DNA of 64,000 nt from Sisyra terminalis (GCA_958496175.1 OY292279.1:6820001-6884000); one strand, 5' to 3'; shown: positions 1 through 12,499, counted from the first letter of the stretch. Translations and numbers: made by a program. The notes: generated from the letters alone by a model not told the origin.

Positions 1-2950
1 AAATCAAGTGGCGCCAAAAATTTTTTAGTACATTTATCAAAAATTTTCTTGCTAATTGAATTAAAATGCGAATAAGGTCAAATATTTAATTATTTTTTTT
101 GGATAGATGTTATAATGTTAAAGACAAAGAATCATAACCTTGTTGGAACTATTGATCCCCACTTGCTTGAACTTTTGATATATTTTCAAATTTAAAACAT
201 AGCTATATATACAAAGATGCATAAATCGGACAAAATCATTAAGAACCCGCAGAATCTGCTGGGATTCGATTGAACCCAGATCAAGAACTACTGATTTAAG
301 GCCTTAGTTTCAAATTTCGAGATATGTTATATCGAATGTAATTTTTCTATTATTTAAGGAGGTTCTAGTCTCTTTAACTTGTCTAGAATATAAGTGAGTA
401 AAGTGATTTTTTTAAATTGGAAGTCTTTAGAAAGATACAGTCGTTCTAAGATGCAAAATTCATTATAATTTTAACCGTACTTGAGACTTTAAATGCGTTT
501 TTTCTCAAAATTATGGTTTTCAAAATTGTTTTCATTATATCTCAATAACGGTTTGGACGACAGATTAATAATTTATAGGATAGATTCAGTACATTTGGAT
601 GTTAGAAATGAATTAAAACCATAGAAAAAATCCGAATATTTTTTTTACGATAACATAACAAAAAACCCGATAAATCTACTGAAGAATATGGTTGAAGAAT
701 CTTAGATACTAAAGACAAATCGTTATCAATCGTCAACACCCGACTTTGGAAAATTTGGAATCTTTTTACTTGGAATTTCAACTTTGCAGAAATTTTTTGC
801 TGAAACTTTTGAACAATGTCAAGGAATGTAAGTAAAGAATTTTAGTAGTTCCATTTTAACTTTATGGTTGGTTTGTTCCTTACATTTTCGATTAAATAAG
901 TCATTTACAATTACATTGGTAATTTCGACCTCATTTGGAAGCACAATTTTCGATTGACCATGACCAAGGAAAAAAATCAAATTTCAAATTCGTAACGCTC
1001 AAGAAGTTAATTTTTTTCATTAAATCAGGGATGGTCTGGGGAGGAAAAAAACGTTTCATCACTCATCAAACCCCCCTGAATTTACCCATGTAATTTCTTC
1101 AAAGAATTGTTAAAGCCAAAGGGTGTGAATCGAAGCGAATCCCAACCGAAATTACCCAAAAGACGTTACTCATCAAATGAGTCAACAATAACTCATTAAA
1201 ATTTGATAAAATTAAATGCAAAATTTTGAATTGTTCCAAATTTTTTTTTTGGTATCGTTAAACTGGCGAATGGTTCAATTTACTTCCGATAGTCAGATCG
1301 CACGTTGGCCCACAACCGTAACTGAATCAAATTCGATTTCCTTTTGGAAATCGAACGGCGAAACGAAGAAATTGAGACTAAATCGTTTATGGTTATATGA
1401 AAGACATAACCAGCGGCAAAAAATCGTTACCATTAAATCTTAAAAATTTCGTGCGTGACTTTTCCCAAAACACGATTATGTATAACACATACGAGTATTA
1501 TATTGTCTACCGTTTATATCATAAAAACAATATTGCTGTGAGTGAAAAATTAGCCGATAATATTCGCTTAAATATAGACATAATTTCAACTGGAAGCCAA
1601 ATCTTATTCCGAAAATCTTTCGCTTAAAAGCCTTCCGGCCATAGAAGTTGGATTGTAGACGTAGAAAATAGCATGGGTATGTTTTTCTTCCGATTTTTTG
1701 TTCTTGTAAGTGTTGGATGAATATTTATTCAGAACTCAGCTTCTTTAATTGTTTCACCTGAACAAATTTAAATATAAATATTTATTTTTCACTTACTTCA
1801 ATTAGTCGTAGGTAGTTAATTTTTTTTCATTAGATGTTCCGTGTTTTGAGGCCTTAACGCAAATATTATCATTGTCGTTTCATTGTCTTTGGGAAATTTA
1901 AATGCAAGAAATTTTTTCGAGATTTCTTTTCTCAAATTTTTACGAGGTTTTTCATCTTTGTTTCAATTTGATAACAAGAAGAAAAGTTCGGAAAATTAAG
2001 AAAAATCTTAGTGGAAATATGAAGCACTCGTAAAAGTAAAACAAAAAAAAAATATTTTCAAGGAACTAAACCCTTTATTTAATAGTTAAAGACAAATTAA
2101 GCAAAAAATGGCTAACATTTATCAACACCATATAGAAAAAATCTAACCGCAAAATTCTCTACAATTAGCATGGAATCCAACCACCACTTGTTGATTTATC
2201 AAAACAAATTTCTTTTCTGCTATTTAAAAAGTGTATCACTTTCTCAATTGTCTCTGCGTTTTTTGCTAATACTCAAGGTTTGTTTCAAGAAACGAAGATT
2301 TTCTCGATCCCTCCTTTCTTTTCCAAAAGAAACACAGCATTTCTCTCGACAGATTTTAATTTTCTCTTGTTGAAAATTTTTCTATGAAAAGACAGAAATT
2401 GGAGATTTGAATTGTTATTTTCTTTGGTAAGCCAATAGTCTTTAGGCAAGTCATGGAAAAATTGCGATTAAGAAACAAAATTAGTTTTACTAGTTTGCTT
2501 CGAAATTTCAGAGAAATCTTTATCAAAAGTCAAGAAATGAAAAGTTGATTTAAATATTTCCTAAAATCGTTAATTTAAATTTTCTTAATGGATTTTGAAG
2601 GAATCAATGACTTCTGACAAGTTGCAGGACAAAGATATGGTTCAAAATAAAAAGAAGAAGAAAACCGTGTTTTTTTTCTTTCAGGTCCTAAAAAGTATAT
2701 TTATATGGTCTAACTATAACTATAATGGTTTTAAAGGTCTTTTTGGCAATTTTGAAAATAAAAAATTTTAGTATACTGAAAGCAAAGCTTTCGAGTCCCC
2801 AGCTTTAAAGGGCCTCTTTTAATTACCTTATATATTGGTGAGGTTTGCGATTTTTGCCAATAAGCGATCATTTTGTACAAGGAATAAAAGATTAAATTAT
2901 TGCCATTAAAGATAAAGAAGTAAGTCAATTAAATCGGAAGACTCCAATGG
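1..2950. other. AT-rich non-coding stretch
   Basis: I see no supportable exon, repeat copy or RNA gene here. The reading frames are short and of low complexity, with no splice context. One perfect 10-bp inverted repeat with a TTTT loop lies at 1332-1355 (TTCGATTTCC / GGAAATCGAA). If the minus-strand first exons at 6.57-7.03 kb are real, this could be part of their long intron, but that is inference. Confidence 0.4.
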
Positions 2951-2959
2951 AAAATGTAG

Positions 2960-4150
2960 ATGAAAAATCTTTTAAACATATTTCATTGAATATTTGCCAA
3001 CTTAATCAAGGATTTCAAGATGAAACTACTAAAGGATTTACTTTATAAAGTCAACAATTAATCGAGGAAATGTTGAAAATTAAATATTCTTCAGTTGAGC
3101 TGCATTCTATGTTAAATGTTTCATTTATATAATTATTTCAATTTTCGCTCTAAAGTGAAAAAATAATATTAGTTTGAAATTGTTTTACCAACGCAATACG
3201 GAGTTCCATTCAAGAACTACTGGCGTATAAGGATTGTAAAATTTTAGTGATCAATGATTTTTTTTATGGTTTCTAGGGAAAATTAAGGCAAATTAAGATA
3301 CATGTATATGTCGAAAAAAAATATTTTTGGTGCTTCCTCACTGCAACTTTTGAATTTCAATTGATTTCCACCAAAAATCTTGCTTTTAAATTTTGCAAAC
3401 AAAAAATATCTTTCAATATTAAATGCACTAAACTACATCAAATATATCAACTTAAACACCAAAAATTGTCAATTAATCTTTAAGGAAATCAATTTAAAAT
3501 CTAAACTTATCGACTTAAAATTAGTATAGCTTTGAATTTTGTAATGTTTCATCGAATATTGCCCAACATAATCAAGGATTTCAAGATTAAAATACGTCAG
3601 GATTTACCATTTAAAGTCAATAATTAATCAAGGAAATGTCATAAACTGAATATTCTTTAGTTGAGCGGCATATATTCTCAATTTTCTGAACTTTTTTCAA
3701 TATAAAATTCAATTCAATCCAAGTGATTAAGTACAGCGCATTAAATTCTACAATGTTGCATCGATTATTGAAGTAGCTTTTGAATTTCAATTGATTTCCA
3801 CCAAAAAAAAAAATCCTGCTTCTAAACTTTGCTTATGATATCTTTCATTATCAAATGCACTAAGCTAAATCAAATATTACAACTTAAATACCTAAAATTT
3901 ATAATTAACTATTGGAATAATTATTTTAAAAATTAAATATAACGATCTATGATTGGTACAGCTTTGAATTCAGCAATGTTTCATCGAATATTGCCCAACA
4001 TAATCAAGGATTTCAAGATTAAAATACGTCAGGATTTACCATTTAAAATCAACAGTTAATCGAGGAAATGTCATAAATTTAATATTCTTTAGTTGAGCTG
4101 CATACATTCTCAATTTTCTGACCTTCTTTTCAATGTAAAATTCAATTCAA
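2960..4150. repeat. tandem repeat, ~430-bp unit, ~2.6 copies
   Basis: A unit beginning with TTGAATTTCAATTGATTTCC at about 3350 recurs at about 3780. The block CATCGAATATTGCCCAACAT at 3550 recurs at 3982. A partial, more diverged copy (TTTCATTGAATATTTGCC..) lies at 2980-3110. The period is therefore about 430 bp. The copies differ by point changes and small indels, so this is an old local duplication. No coding potential is seen. Confidence 0.7.
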
Positions 4151-4870
4151 TCCAAGGGATTTAATACGAAAGGAGAGACTTCAAAGCTTAAATTTTTGGG
4201 CCACAAAAATTTGGAAAAGATAAGAAAAAATCAAACAGGTTAATCCAAGCATAGGCTTGGAAGATTGGGACGAATCTAGGAAAAAGAATAATCGATGTAG
4301 CAACTAAAAAATAAGTAGGTACTAAATATTCTGAAACAATATTCAGAATATATGAGAGGGAAAAAGAAGGTCGAATTTATCAACAGTTGTGACTTAAGCC
4401 TGAAAAATATCATCTAGAAGGGTTAAATTGTTGATAGAAAAGTTGCAATAAGGCATAATCCTAAACTTAGGACTTAGAAACTAACCCCAACAATTCAAAA
4501 AAAAACTTTGTTTTTCAAAATGAAGATTATTCGACTTATACCACTCTAACTTTAGCCCTCTCATATTAAAGAAGGAAAACGAAAGAGTCTTAGAAAATAG
4601 AGGGGAAGAAGAAGATAAATTTAAAACTTATTAAAACGACTAGCAAATTAATCCAGGAAAGACTTTCCTAAGAATAAATAGTCCAGGAATAGAGAATTGA
4701 ATCACGCGGGAAATCGAATTGCCATTTGGTAAAAAAAATGGGAAAAAAAATACTTGTTTGTGTACAATTTTCTTTGCGATATTTAAAAATATTTACACAA
4801 ACTTTTATGCATTTTAAAATAAACGTTTGTGGTCATTAGTTTATTTATGCAGAACCAGTAAATGGGATCA
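4151..4870. other. AT-rich, no gene seen
   Basis: Low-complexity A-rich sequence between two tandem-repeat blocks. No exon, RNA gene or recognisable element. Confidence 0.4.
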
Positions 4871-4874
4871 TTAT

Positions 4875-6250
4875 TGACAATAAAGTTATAAATATACAAA
4901 AGCTGCTGTATACTAAACTCTATGTTTTTAGATCTGTCACTTAAAAATAAGTTTAAATAGTTTTTCATGGACAAAATATATTAGGTAGAGGAAAATACCT
5001 TAAGGACAAATTTGTGCAAAATTTTTTTTTACGCAAAGTGCAAGATTAACCTGTAATTTGGTTTTTCGAAACTCTATAAGTTTGCTTATGAGAAATCGCT
5101 GAATATTTTTGATTGAATAATCTTCAACATTCCTAAAGCAAAATATTTTATTTTTACGGGATAGAAGTCAGCGAAAACAAAACAGGAAGTCAAGGAGTTG
5201 AAAATCTATTCGACAATTTTTTTTTTTTGAAAATGGGTCATTTTAAAGGGGTGACATTTCATTATGAGGTCTAATTTACTCAACGGATTATGAATAAGGG
5301 CCTTTAAGAGATGTATAATGTGAAAAAGTTTTATTCTTGTGGAATATAGGACAATCACAATTCGATTTCAATGTTTCAAAAAGGCCAAAAAGGACAATTT
5401 TCAACAATAAAAAAAGGATTTAAGGCAAGGTTTTATTCGCTGAGAAATAGCTGAATATTGTTAATTGAATCATCTGCAACATTCCTAGAGTAAAATATTT
5501 TATTTTTACAGGATAGAAGGTTGAGAAAACAAAACGGGAAATTAAGGAGTTGAAAATTTATAATTTTCTTACATAAAAGTTATAAACATACAAAAGCTGC
5601 ATAATACCAAACTCTACGTTTTTAGATCAATAACTTAAAAATAATTTTTTGAAAAGGGTAACAAGATTATAGTTTTTCATGGCCAAAATATATTAGAGAT
5701 TGTCCTCTAATATATTTTGACCTTAAGGACAAATATGTGCTAATTTTTTTTTTGAATTTTTCTCTTTACGCAAAGTGCAAGATAAACCTGTAATTTGGTT
5801 TTTCGAAACTCTATAAGTTTGCTTATGAGAAATCGCTGAATATTATTAATTGAATAATCTTCAACATTCCAAAAGCAAAATATTTTATTTGTACGGGATA
5901 GAAGGTTTTTGAAAATGGGTCATTTCAAGGGGGTGACATTTCATTATGAGGTATATTTTTCTCAACGGATTATAAATTAAGGCCTTTAAGAGATGTATAA
6001 TGCGAAAAAAAATATTTCTGTGGGTTACAAGACAATAAAAATTCCATTTCAAAGTTTCAAACAGGGCAAAAAGGACCATTTTGTAATAATAAAAAAAGGA
6101 TTTAAGGGAAGGTTTTATACCCTGAGAAATCGCTGAATATTATTAATTGAATCATCTTAAACATTCCTAAAGCAAAATATTTTATTTTTACGGAATAGAA
6201 GGTTGAGAAAACAAAACGGGAAATTAGAAGTTGAAAATTTATAATATTCT
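4875..6250. repeat. tandem duplication, ~0.7-kb unit
   Basis: The segment with AAAGTTATAAATATACAAAA (4881), CGCAAAGTGCAAGATTAACC (5032) and ATGGGTCATTTTAAAGGGGT (5233) recurs with small changes from about 5575, 5769 and 5915. A short sub-block around GAGAAATCGCTGAATATT appears four times (about 5092, 5440, 5828 and 6123), so the unit itself has internal repeats. No open frame is conserved between copies. Confidence 0.65.
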
Positions 6251-6566
6251 TACATAAAATGAAGATTTTTATTTAAATTTTTCGCACATAATTGCAAAGA
6301 AACGTGTTACAAACTAAGCTTGGAGTGGACTTCAATTAGAATAGTAACACGTAAATATTTATACTATAAACATTTGTTAAATTGAAGATTTAAAAATAGC
6401 GCGTATTTTCATGAGGGAACGGGAATTGTTTAAAATTTTTCTAAACATTATGATACGTATTGGAATGTTTTAACGATATTTAAATTGATTAGACAATATG
6501 TGTACATATGTAATGAGACATTTAATGCCTCTTGGTTCCAAAACATTTAGTTAAAAACCCACTTAC

Positions 6567-6621
6567 CGGAACAACAATCAGTGATAATCCAAATAAGCAT
6601 TTCCGGTGTAAATATATCCAT
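6567..6621 (-). CDS. candidate first coding exon (secreted-type leader)
   Basis: On the minus strand an ATG at 6621 opens a short frame, MDIFTPEMLIWIITDCCS. It ends in phase 1 at a strong donor, CCG|GTAAGT (donor 6561-6566). A short leader with a hydrophobic stretch and a phase-1 donor is a common layout for signal-peptide exons. A pyrimidine-rich acceptor (TTTTTCCTATAG) lies upstream near 6678. I do not recognise the protein, and no downstream exon is identified in 1-6560. It could be the second exon of the gene whose GC-rich first exon lies at 6.87-7.03 kb. The call rests only on the splice signals and exon shape. Confidence 0.25.
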
Positions 6622-6864
6622 TTGATAAGGCGAAAATGAGTTGAAAAATCACCTGTCACACTTGCATAGTCTATAGGAAAAACCATGCGACAACAACAAT
6701 GAAAAACAGTTGATAAACACTGAGATTTTCACTTGTTTTTTTTGGACAAAATCAATTGAGGGTTCAGGTTGCAAAATCACTGCACTGAATAAACGGAAAA
6801 CTTTGTTTTGTTATTATTTGTTGGGAAAATGTCGAGGAAATTGTCGAAATGTCGAAGAACTCAC

Positions 6865-7028
6865 ATATAATCCGCGTTATTCGGTCCGAAGACAAGCCGA
6901 GATTCATACGGCAAGTTTTTCTTGAGCCGTTGAACGGCGGCGATTTGGTCGAACGTGGACGTCGTACGAAGTGTACACGAGCGGCACCGGCTCGACCCGA
7001 AATTGTAGGAGGTTTCAGACACCGGCAT
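6865..7028 (-). CDS. GC-rich orphan first exon, unknown protein
   Basis: The minus strand has an ATG (7028) followed by 54 codons that run into a consensus donor, TATAT|GTGAGT (6859-6864), in phase 2. The base composition is far more GC- and CpG-rich than the surroundings, which is unusual here. The peptide has a CxxC near residues 15-18 and a basic middle (VQRLKKNLPYESR). I do not recognise a family. Splicing it to the leader exon at 6567-6621 does not keep the frame open, so either this exon is 5'UTR with a chance frame or its partner exon is elsewhere. A plus-strand frame over the same bases has no splice context. Confidence 0.3.
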
Positions 7029-7054
7029 CTCAATCCTTCCCAATCGACAACCAA

Positions 7055-7085
7055 TATACTATCGATACCAATCGATCGAAAAAAA
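7055..7085 (-). promoter_or_regulatory. possible DRE-type promoter motif
   Basis: Just upstream of the GC-rich minus-strand exon lies TATCGATAC followed by AATCGATCG. The first contains an ATCGATA core like the Drosophila DRE (TATCGATA), which is typical of TATA-less housekeeping promoters. Only the motif and its position support the call. Confidence 0.25.
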
Positions 7086-7589
7086 AATTAATCAATTTCT
7101 ACCATTTACAAAAAAAATACATGGAAAATTAATTAAAAATTTTCTTTTTCCAAAACCTAATAGAAAAATATGTGGGGCGTTTTGTAATACAATACAATGA
7201 TTTGTTAACACATTTTTTGTAGATCTATGAAGAAATTAATATATTCAAATCGCATTATCATAATATGTTGTTTATTTTAAACGGATTGAATTACAATTTT
7301 GCTGATTTAACAAAAATTAATATAGAAGAAACAAATAATATTAATATTGAAGAATTTTGTTAATGAAGGAAATTTGAAACGGTCTTATGAGTTGATTTAT
7401 TTATTATTTTTTTTTTAGTAGGGAAATATATAGAAAATTGTCGCTCATTTCAAGGTTCACAAAAAAATTGTTTATTTTATTTCGGCAATGTTTTATAAAC
7501 TCTCATCATAACTGATATTTGACGAGAATTTTTCATATATTAGGAGATATATTTGTTTTGCAAATAAAATAACATCAAAGTGTTAAAAT

Positions 7590-9770
7590 AAACAGATGAA
7601 TTAGAAGAAAAAGAAGAAGATTTTTTCCAGGAAAAGTATGAAAATCAATGAAAGATATGTTAAAGTTTTTAAACATCATTGGCAAACAATTTCTTTTATT
7701 ATTTTAATATTTCAGATAACATTTTTTTTTCTTTTATCAACCTTAATTTCAAAGATAAACTCACCTTCGTCTCTTTGTCTGTATATCCGTTTGAGATTCC
7801 ATTGATTGAAGTCCTCTGGTTCGATTTTACGAAAAACTTTTATTATATGTAGATAAATCATTCCTTTTGGTCTCGATAACAAACGTAAAACGTTAGCAAT
7901 TTTAGGGTTAGCGAAAAATGTCCAGAATAGACTAGAGATTAATATTTTTTTTTAGAAAACCGATCTATTATAACAAGAATCATGATTTTCGTTAAACCAA
8001 ATAGCGATGAAAATACTTTAAAGTTTTAACCAAGAGTTGAATTTTTCTTTCAAATTACCATATATTTACGGGCAACCTTAGATTAGTTTAACTTACCAAT
8101 TACTTAAAAAAGTAAAATTTGAAAACTAATATTTGATCTGAAGATATTTTGGTTAAGGAAGATGGAAAAACCAACCAATTGTTTCGAGAGAATGAATTTT
8201 TGGAGAGATCGTTGCACTAGTGCTAAGAATTTACGTGTAGGCATTTGATTGAAGGGAAATGCATTTTTTTGGAAGAATAATAAAGGTAGAAGATTTTCCT
8301 GATTGTTTTAAATCCAAACATCATTGGAGAGGCTATTACTGGGGGTATTATTTGAAGATTAAATTTTAAACACGTTTTTTTGAATCTATTAGGTATACAA
8401 ATAAGTTTTCGCCCTTTGACGAAAGATGATCCCACCAGGATATTACGTTGAAATTATTAGATCTAAACCTAATATTCTAAGTTTGATCATCTGGTTACCA
8501 CATTACTTTTAAATAGAAGAAAAAGAAGAAAATTTTTTCAGGAAAAGTATAGAAATCAATGAAAATTATGCTAAATTTTTTTAAGCATCATTATCAAACA
8601 ATTTGTTTTATTATTTTAGTATTTCAGATAACATTTTTTTTTCTTTTATCAACCTTGATTACAAAGACAAACTAATCTTCGTCTCTTTATCTGTATATCC
8701 GTTTGAGATTCCATTAATTGAAATCCACTGGTTCGATTTTAAAGAATAATATTTATTATGAGTAGATAAATTATTCCTTTTGGTTTTGATATACGTTAAA
8801 CGTTAGCAATTTTCAGGGCCAGCAAAAAAGTCATGAATGATCGATGGAAAAATGATAAATTTATAATCTTTAAGGCAAATCATTCTTTTATAATAAGAAT
8901 AATGATTTTCGCTAAGCCAAATAGTGATGTAAATACTTTAAAGTTTAAGCCAGGAGTTGAATTTTCCTTTCAAATTACCACAAATTTACTGACAACATAA
9001 GAATATTTTCACTTACCAAAGTCCACGAAAGGAATCTAATTTTTGGTTAGAAGATATTTTGGTTTTGGAAGATGAAAAAATCGATCAATTGTTTCGAGAG
9101 GAATTGATTTTTGGAGTGATTGTTGCACTAATGCTGAGGATTTGCATGTAGGGCTTTTGAATGAAAAGTATAGATGGAAGATATATCGAAGATATATATT
9201 GGAGAATGTATTATTGGAAATTTGAAGATTAAATTTTAACCATGTTTTTTTTGAAACTTAGGTGTATAAATATGTTTTGTCCTTTGAAGAAAGTTTGAAC
9301 CAAGAATTTGATTTTCTTTTCAATTTACCACATGTTTACTGACAACTTTAGAATATTTTCACTTACCAAAGTCCATCAAAAGAATCTAATTTTTGATCAG
9401 AAGATATTTTGGTTTAAAAAGAAGGAAAAATTGATCAATTGTTTCGACAGGAATTGATTTTTGGAGTGATAGTTGCACTAAAGCTAAAGATTTACGTGTA
9501 GGGCATTTGGATGAAGGGAAATTCATTTTTTTGGAAGTATAATAAAGATGGAAGATTTATCCTGACTGTTTCTTATCCAAGCATCATTGGATACGGAATT
9601 GGATTACTGGAAATTTGAAGATTAAATTTTAAATACGTTTTTTTGAATCTATTAGGTGTACAAATAAGTTTTTGCCCTTTGAAGAAAGATGATCCCACCA
9701 GGATATTACCTTGAAATTATTAGATCTAAACCTTACATACTAAGTTTGGTCATCTGGTTACTACATTACC
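7590..9770. repeat. tandem duplication, ~0.9-kb unit with internal ~0.36-kb repeat
   Basis: The block AGAAGAAAAAGAAGA..TTTTTTCCAGGAAAAGTATG at 7601 recurs at 8516. TCTGTATATCCGTTTGAGAT occurs at about 7780 and 8690. The block around TTTACTGACAAC..ATTTTCACTTACCAAAGTCC at 8985 recurs near 9338, and the GATGATCCCACCAGGATATT block of 8427 recurs at 9687. This gives about 2.4 diverged copies. No protein frame survives across the copies. Confidence 0.65.
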
Positions 9771-9774
9771 TTAA

Positions 9775-10185
9775 AAAAAAGTGATTTTAATCGGTAACAT
9801 AAAGTTTTTTCTTCTGAAAATATCCAAATTTATATATATAAAGCGTTATTTGCAGAAACTTTTGATTTAGTTTGTCACCCTGAAAAAATATGCAGCCAAA
9901 GTGCATTGGGTGTTTGTGGAAGCATAAGATGAAAGTAATTTCAAGAGAAAAGCTCTCATGAGTGGTTTTTTAGCTTTATTTAGCATTATTCAGGAAATAT
10001 TTGTACCAAATGCCAATAGAACTTGGAATTATATTGAAAGTGATTCAACTAGCGATTTTACTTCGCTAAAAATCTTTGGGTATGATTTAGGGAAAGAAAT
10101 TAGGTCCCTTTTGAATTAAAGTCGAGAAACCATGAACGATTATTAGGTATAAGTGAAATACTGCTTATCAAACATAAAGATTTTT
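9775..10185. other. AT-rich, probable decayed mariner 5' part
   Basis: No open frame. Because a transposase motif follows at 10194 on the same strand, part of this stretch is likely the degraded upstream half of that element. No terminal inverted repeat could be identified. Confidence 0.3.
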
Positions 10186-10193
10186 TTATGATT

Positions 10194-10330
10194 TAGTAAC
10201 TGTGGATCAAAAATGGGTCCACTATAATAACTCAAAGAGGAGAAAATCATGGAAATCACCATACCTTGCTTCAACATCGACAGCAAAACATGGAAAAAAA
10301 AAGCTCAGATGGGATAATCCTTTTAAAATC
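10194..10330 (+). pseudogene. mariner transposase fragment
   Basis: Reading from 10197, the plus strand gives VTVDQKWVHYNNSKRRKSW followed by STSTAKHGKKK and a stop near 10315. This matches the mariner-family block around the first catalytic Asp (usually TGDEKWV.Y.NPKRKKSW...STSTAK). The Asp is kept, but the following Glu is Gln. The flanks are frameshifted and full of stops, so only about 40 codons of a normal ~345-residue transposase can be read. It is a dead DNA-transposon remnant. Confidence 0.6.
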
Positions 10331-10836
10331 TCCCAATATTAATAAAAATTGCTCCACAACATTTATTATTTTCCTGATTAATTACGAGTTCTTTATTGAT
10401 AAACAGTCACAAAAATCTATTTGAAAAAAAATAATAATCTATAGTTTTTCCTGGCAGCCATTTAAAAATGGCAATTGGGCAAATTTTAACGCAAAAGGAT
10501 AGAGCTTTTTTCTTACCACTAATGCAACGTATGGTACTGCATTCTCAAAATTCCAAAACACAATTTGGCAATCGAGTAAGAGTTCTGATATAAATAAATA
10601 ATATCTGAAACGTAGATATTGGAAATTCATTTCAAACTAGAGAAAGGAAATAAACTTATGGAACAGTTTAAATAATAGGTCTGAAATTTTTCATAATTTA
10701 CGAACAAAAATTTTGCCATTTTCAAGCTCCCCTTCTCTTAAAATTACAGAATGTTACCCTTTTCGAATTTTGTTTTAATTTAACTAATTTTATTCTATTT
10801 TGATTTTTTATAAAAAATCTTATTGGTGATTGTTAT
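10331..10836. other. AT-rich, no gene seen
   Basis: No exon or RNA gene recognised. Some of it may be the degraded 3' part of the mariner copy just upstream. Confidence 0.3.
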
Positions 10837-11191
10837 TTAACACATTGAACGCCGATCGAGTTTTTCGTAAAATGTCAAAACCATATAGCCATAAAAAGTA
10901 GATAAAAGTAGCCATGTATTGTCAGTCACCAATGACTGACACGGCTCAATTGGAATACAGTGGACCCCCGATAATCCGGCCCTCGGTTAATCTGGCACCC
11001 CCTGTAATCCGACATGGTCTATTATTTATTATGTATTGAATATTTTGATTATAGGGGGTTTTAGGCAGTACTCTATAATCCGATACATTCGCTAATCCGA
11101 CTCTGCCCCGAAAACTGTTTGTCGGATTACCGGGGATTCACTGTACTTATTTGTCAGCCACCGGTGACTGACAAGGCGTTCAATGTGTTAA
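10837..11191. mobile_element. TTAA-flanked MITE (piggyBac-like ends)
   Basis: Terminal inverted repeats read TTAACACATTGAACGCC at 10837 and, as reverse complement, the same from 11191 inward. TTAA is the presumed target duplication. Sub-terminal inverted copies of GTCAGTCACC..GTGACTGAC are also present. The element has no transposase. TTAA duplication is characteristic of the piggyBac superfamily, so piggyBac mobilisation is inferred. A pogo-type MITE sits inside it at 10958-11143, so this element is the older of the two. Confidence 0.75.
10958..11143. mobile_element. pogo/Tigger-like MITE nested in TTAA MITE
   Basis: The element is flanked by TA on both sides (10956-10957 and 11144-11145). 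It starts CAGTGGACCCCCGATAATCC and ends GGATTACCGGGGATTCACTG, an imperfect inverted repeat. The CAGTG.A.CC..GATAATCCG end is the typical Tigger/pogo terminus. It is 186 bp with no coding capacity, and it interrupts the TTAA element at 10837-11191. Confidence 0.8.
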
Positions 11192-11748
11192 GGATGTCTT
11201 CTGGATCTAATAAAACAATGTTTTAAAATCAATCACAACAAAATTACTTCAAGAATATAATTTTTGAAAGTCTCATTTATTTTCTGTTAAATAAAGGAAT
11301 AAAATCAGAAGAATAGAATTTAGATTAATCAAACTGCAACAAAAGAATTCAAGTTGAAATTTTTGAATTTATCTTTAGACTTAAGAATAGATACTTAAAT
11401 CGATTCAAAAATTTACCAATCGAGCAATTAGCTATAATTTCTATTGTGCAAATTTCAACACAAGCAACACTTAATTTATTGCCTTGCAAAAAAAATATGT
11501 GAGTGAAAACTTCAATGAAAAAATTAACAATATAAATAATTAACGATAGTTCTTCCTATGCATGGATAAATTGTAATTTGTATTTTACCACAAAATTAAT
11601 GATAATTACTGTGAAATCTGATTCATTTAATATTCAGTGTAAAACAGATAATAATTTAAAAAAAATATATTTTAGAACTTTCTCTATGTTTCGCATTGAT
11701 TTTTTTTAAAAAATTTATTCAACAAAAATTCCAAGAAAACAAGAAGCT
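11192..11748. other. AT-rich, no gene seen
   Basis: No exon or repeat recognised between the nested MITEs and the protease-like exon. Confidence 0.35.
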
Positions 11749-11873
11749 TCAGGTAACTGGTTTATAAATTGGCCCACAAAAATGCCCACCCGCAGTTTCT
11801 TCGTACAAAACCACGTACGGCACCACGAATTTGCGACCTCCAGTGATTCTTCCGGAAATTCTTCTATCGAGAC
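11749..11873 (-). CDS. trypsin-like serine protease exon (fragment)
   Basis: On the minus strand a good acceptor (T-rich tract, TTTTTCAAAG|G at 11874) opens a phase-1 frame. It reads GLDRRISGRITGG, then RKFVVPYVVLYEE and GGHFCGPIYKPVT before a stop at 11749. The R|ITGG site followed about 20 residues later by HFCG matches the activation cleavage site and the Cys42 region of chymotrypsin-family proteases (usually R|IVGG...HFCGGS). The usual second Gly after CG is Pro. No exon with the His (TAAHC) or Ser (GDSGGP) motif was found nearby, so this is either one exon of a dispersed gene or a relic. The phase-1 donor of the exon at 15121-15151 would be compatible. Confidence 0.45.
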
Positions 11874-12499
11874 CTTTGAAAAATCCAAAGAAAAAAAAAA
11901 ACCGCGTTACAAAACTTTTAAGTCTCTTTATTCTTTTGCTCTATTTCCAGATTGGGTGCAGCAATAACACGAGAAATGTTTGATTGAGAAACAATAAAAA
12001 ACCCATGTGTGACACCATGGATTTGACCACTCCTTGTACAAAAGCAATTGAATTTAACACATGCATAATTATAATACACATTTACGATCTATTTAAATCT
12101 ATTGTTACAGATTTCTCTTGGTGGAAAAAAAAAATTAACGAAACCAGTTTCAGAGTTGACAACTCCTTCGCACATCATAAATTATTAACATATATTGTGA
12201 TTAATAGATCGCAAATGATTTCCATGAGGCTCCAATTGTAGCGCACGATTAGTTCGTATATAGATTTATATTTGTTACCATTTCGGACATGTAAAGAATG
12301 AATAGATAACAAAATAACAGTTGTTCGATGCTTGTTGGGAAGATGAGAGTATTAATCATATTTTAAGATCAAAGAACGAAATACGCCCACGTCACAATCA
12401 AAGAGAATAGACCAACAAATTTATGGGAAACAATAAAATAAATTGGAGTTTTCATGGGTTGTAGTCATAAGGCGTTGTTTTCGTCGAAAAAAAAATTTC

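Noticed and set aside
7590..9770. CRISPR or satellite array
   Set aside because: Units are long, few and diverged, with no short identical repeats and unique spacers; this is eukaryotic local duplication.
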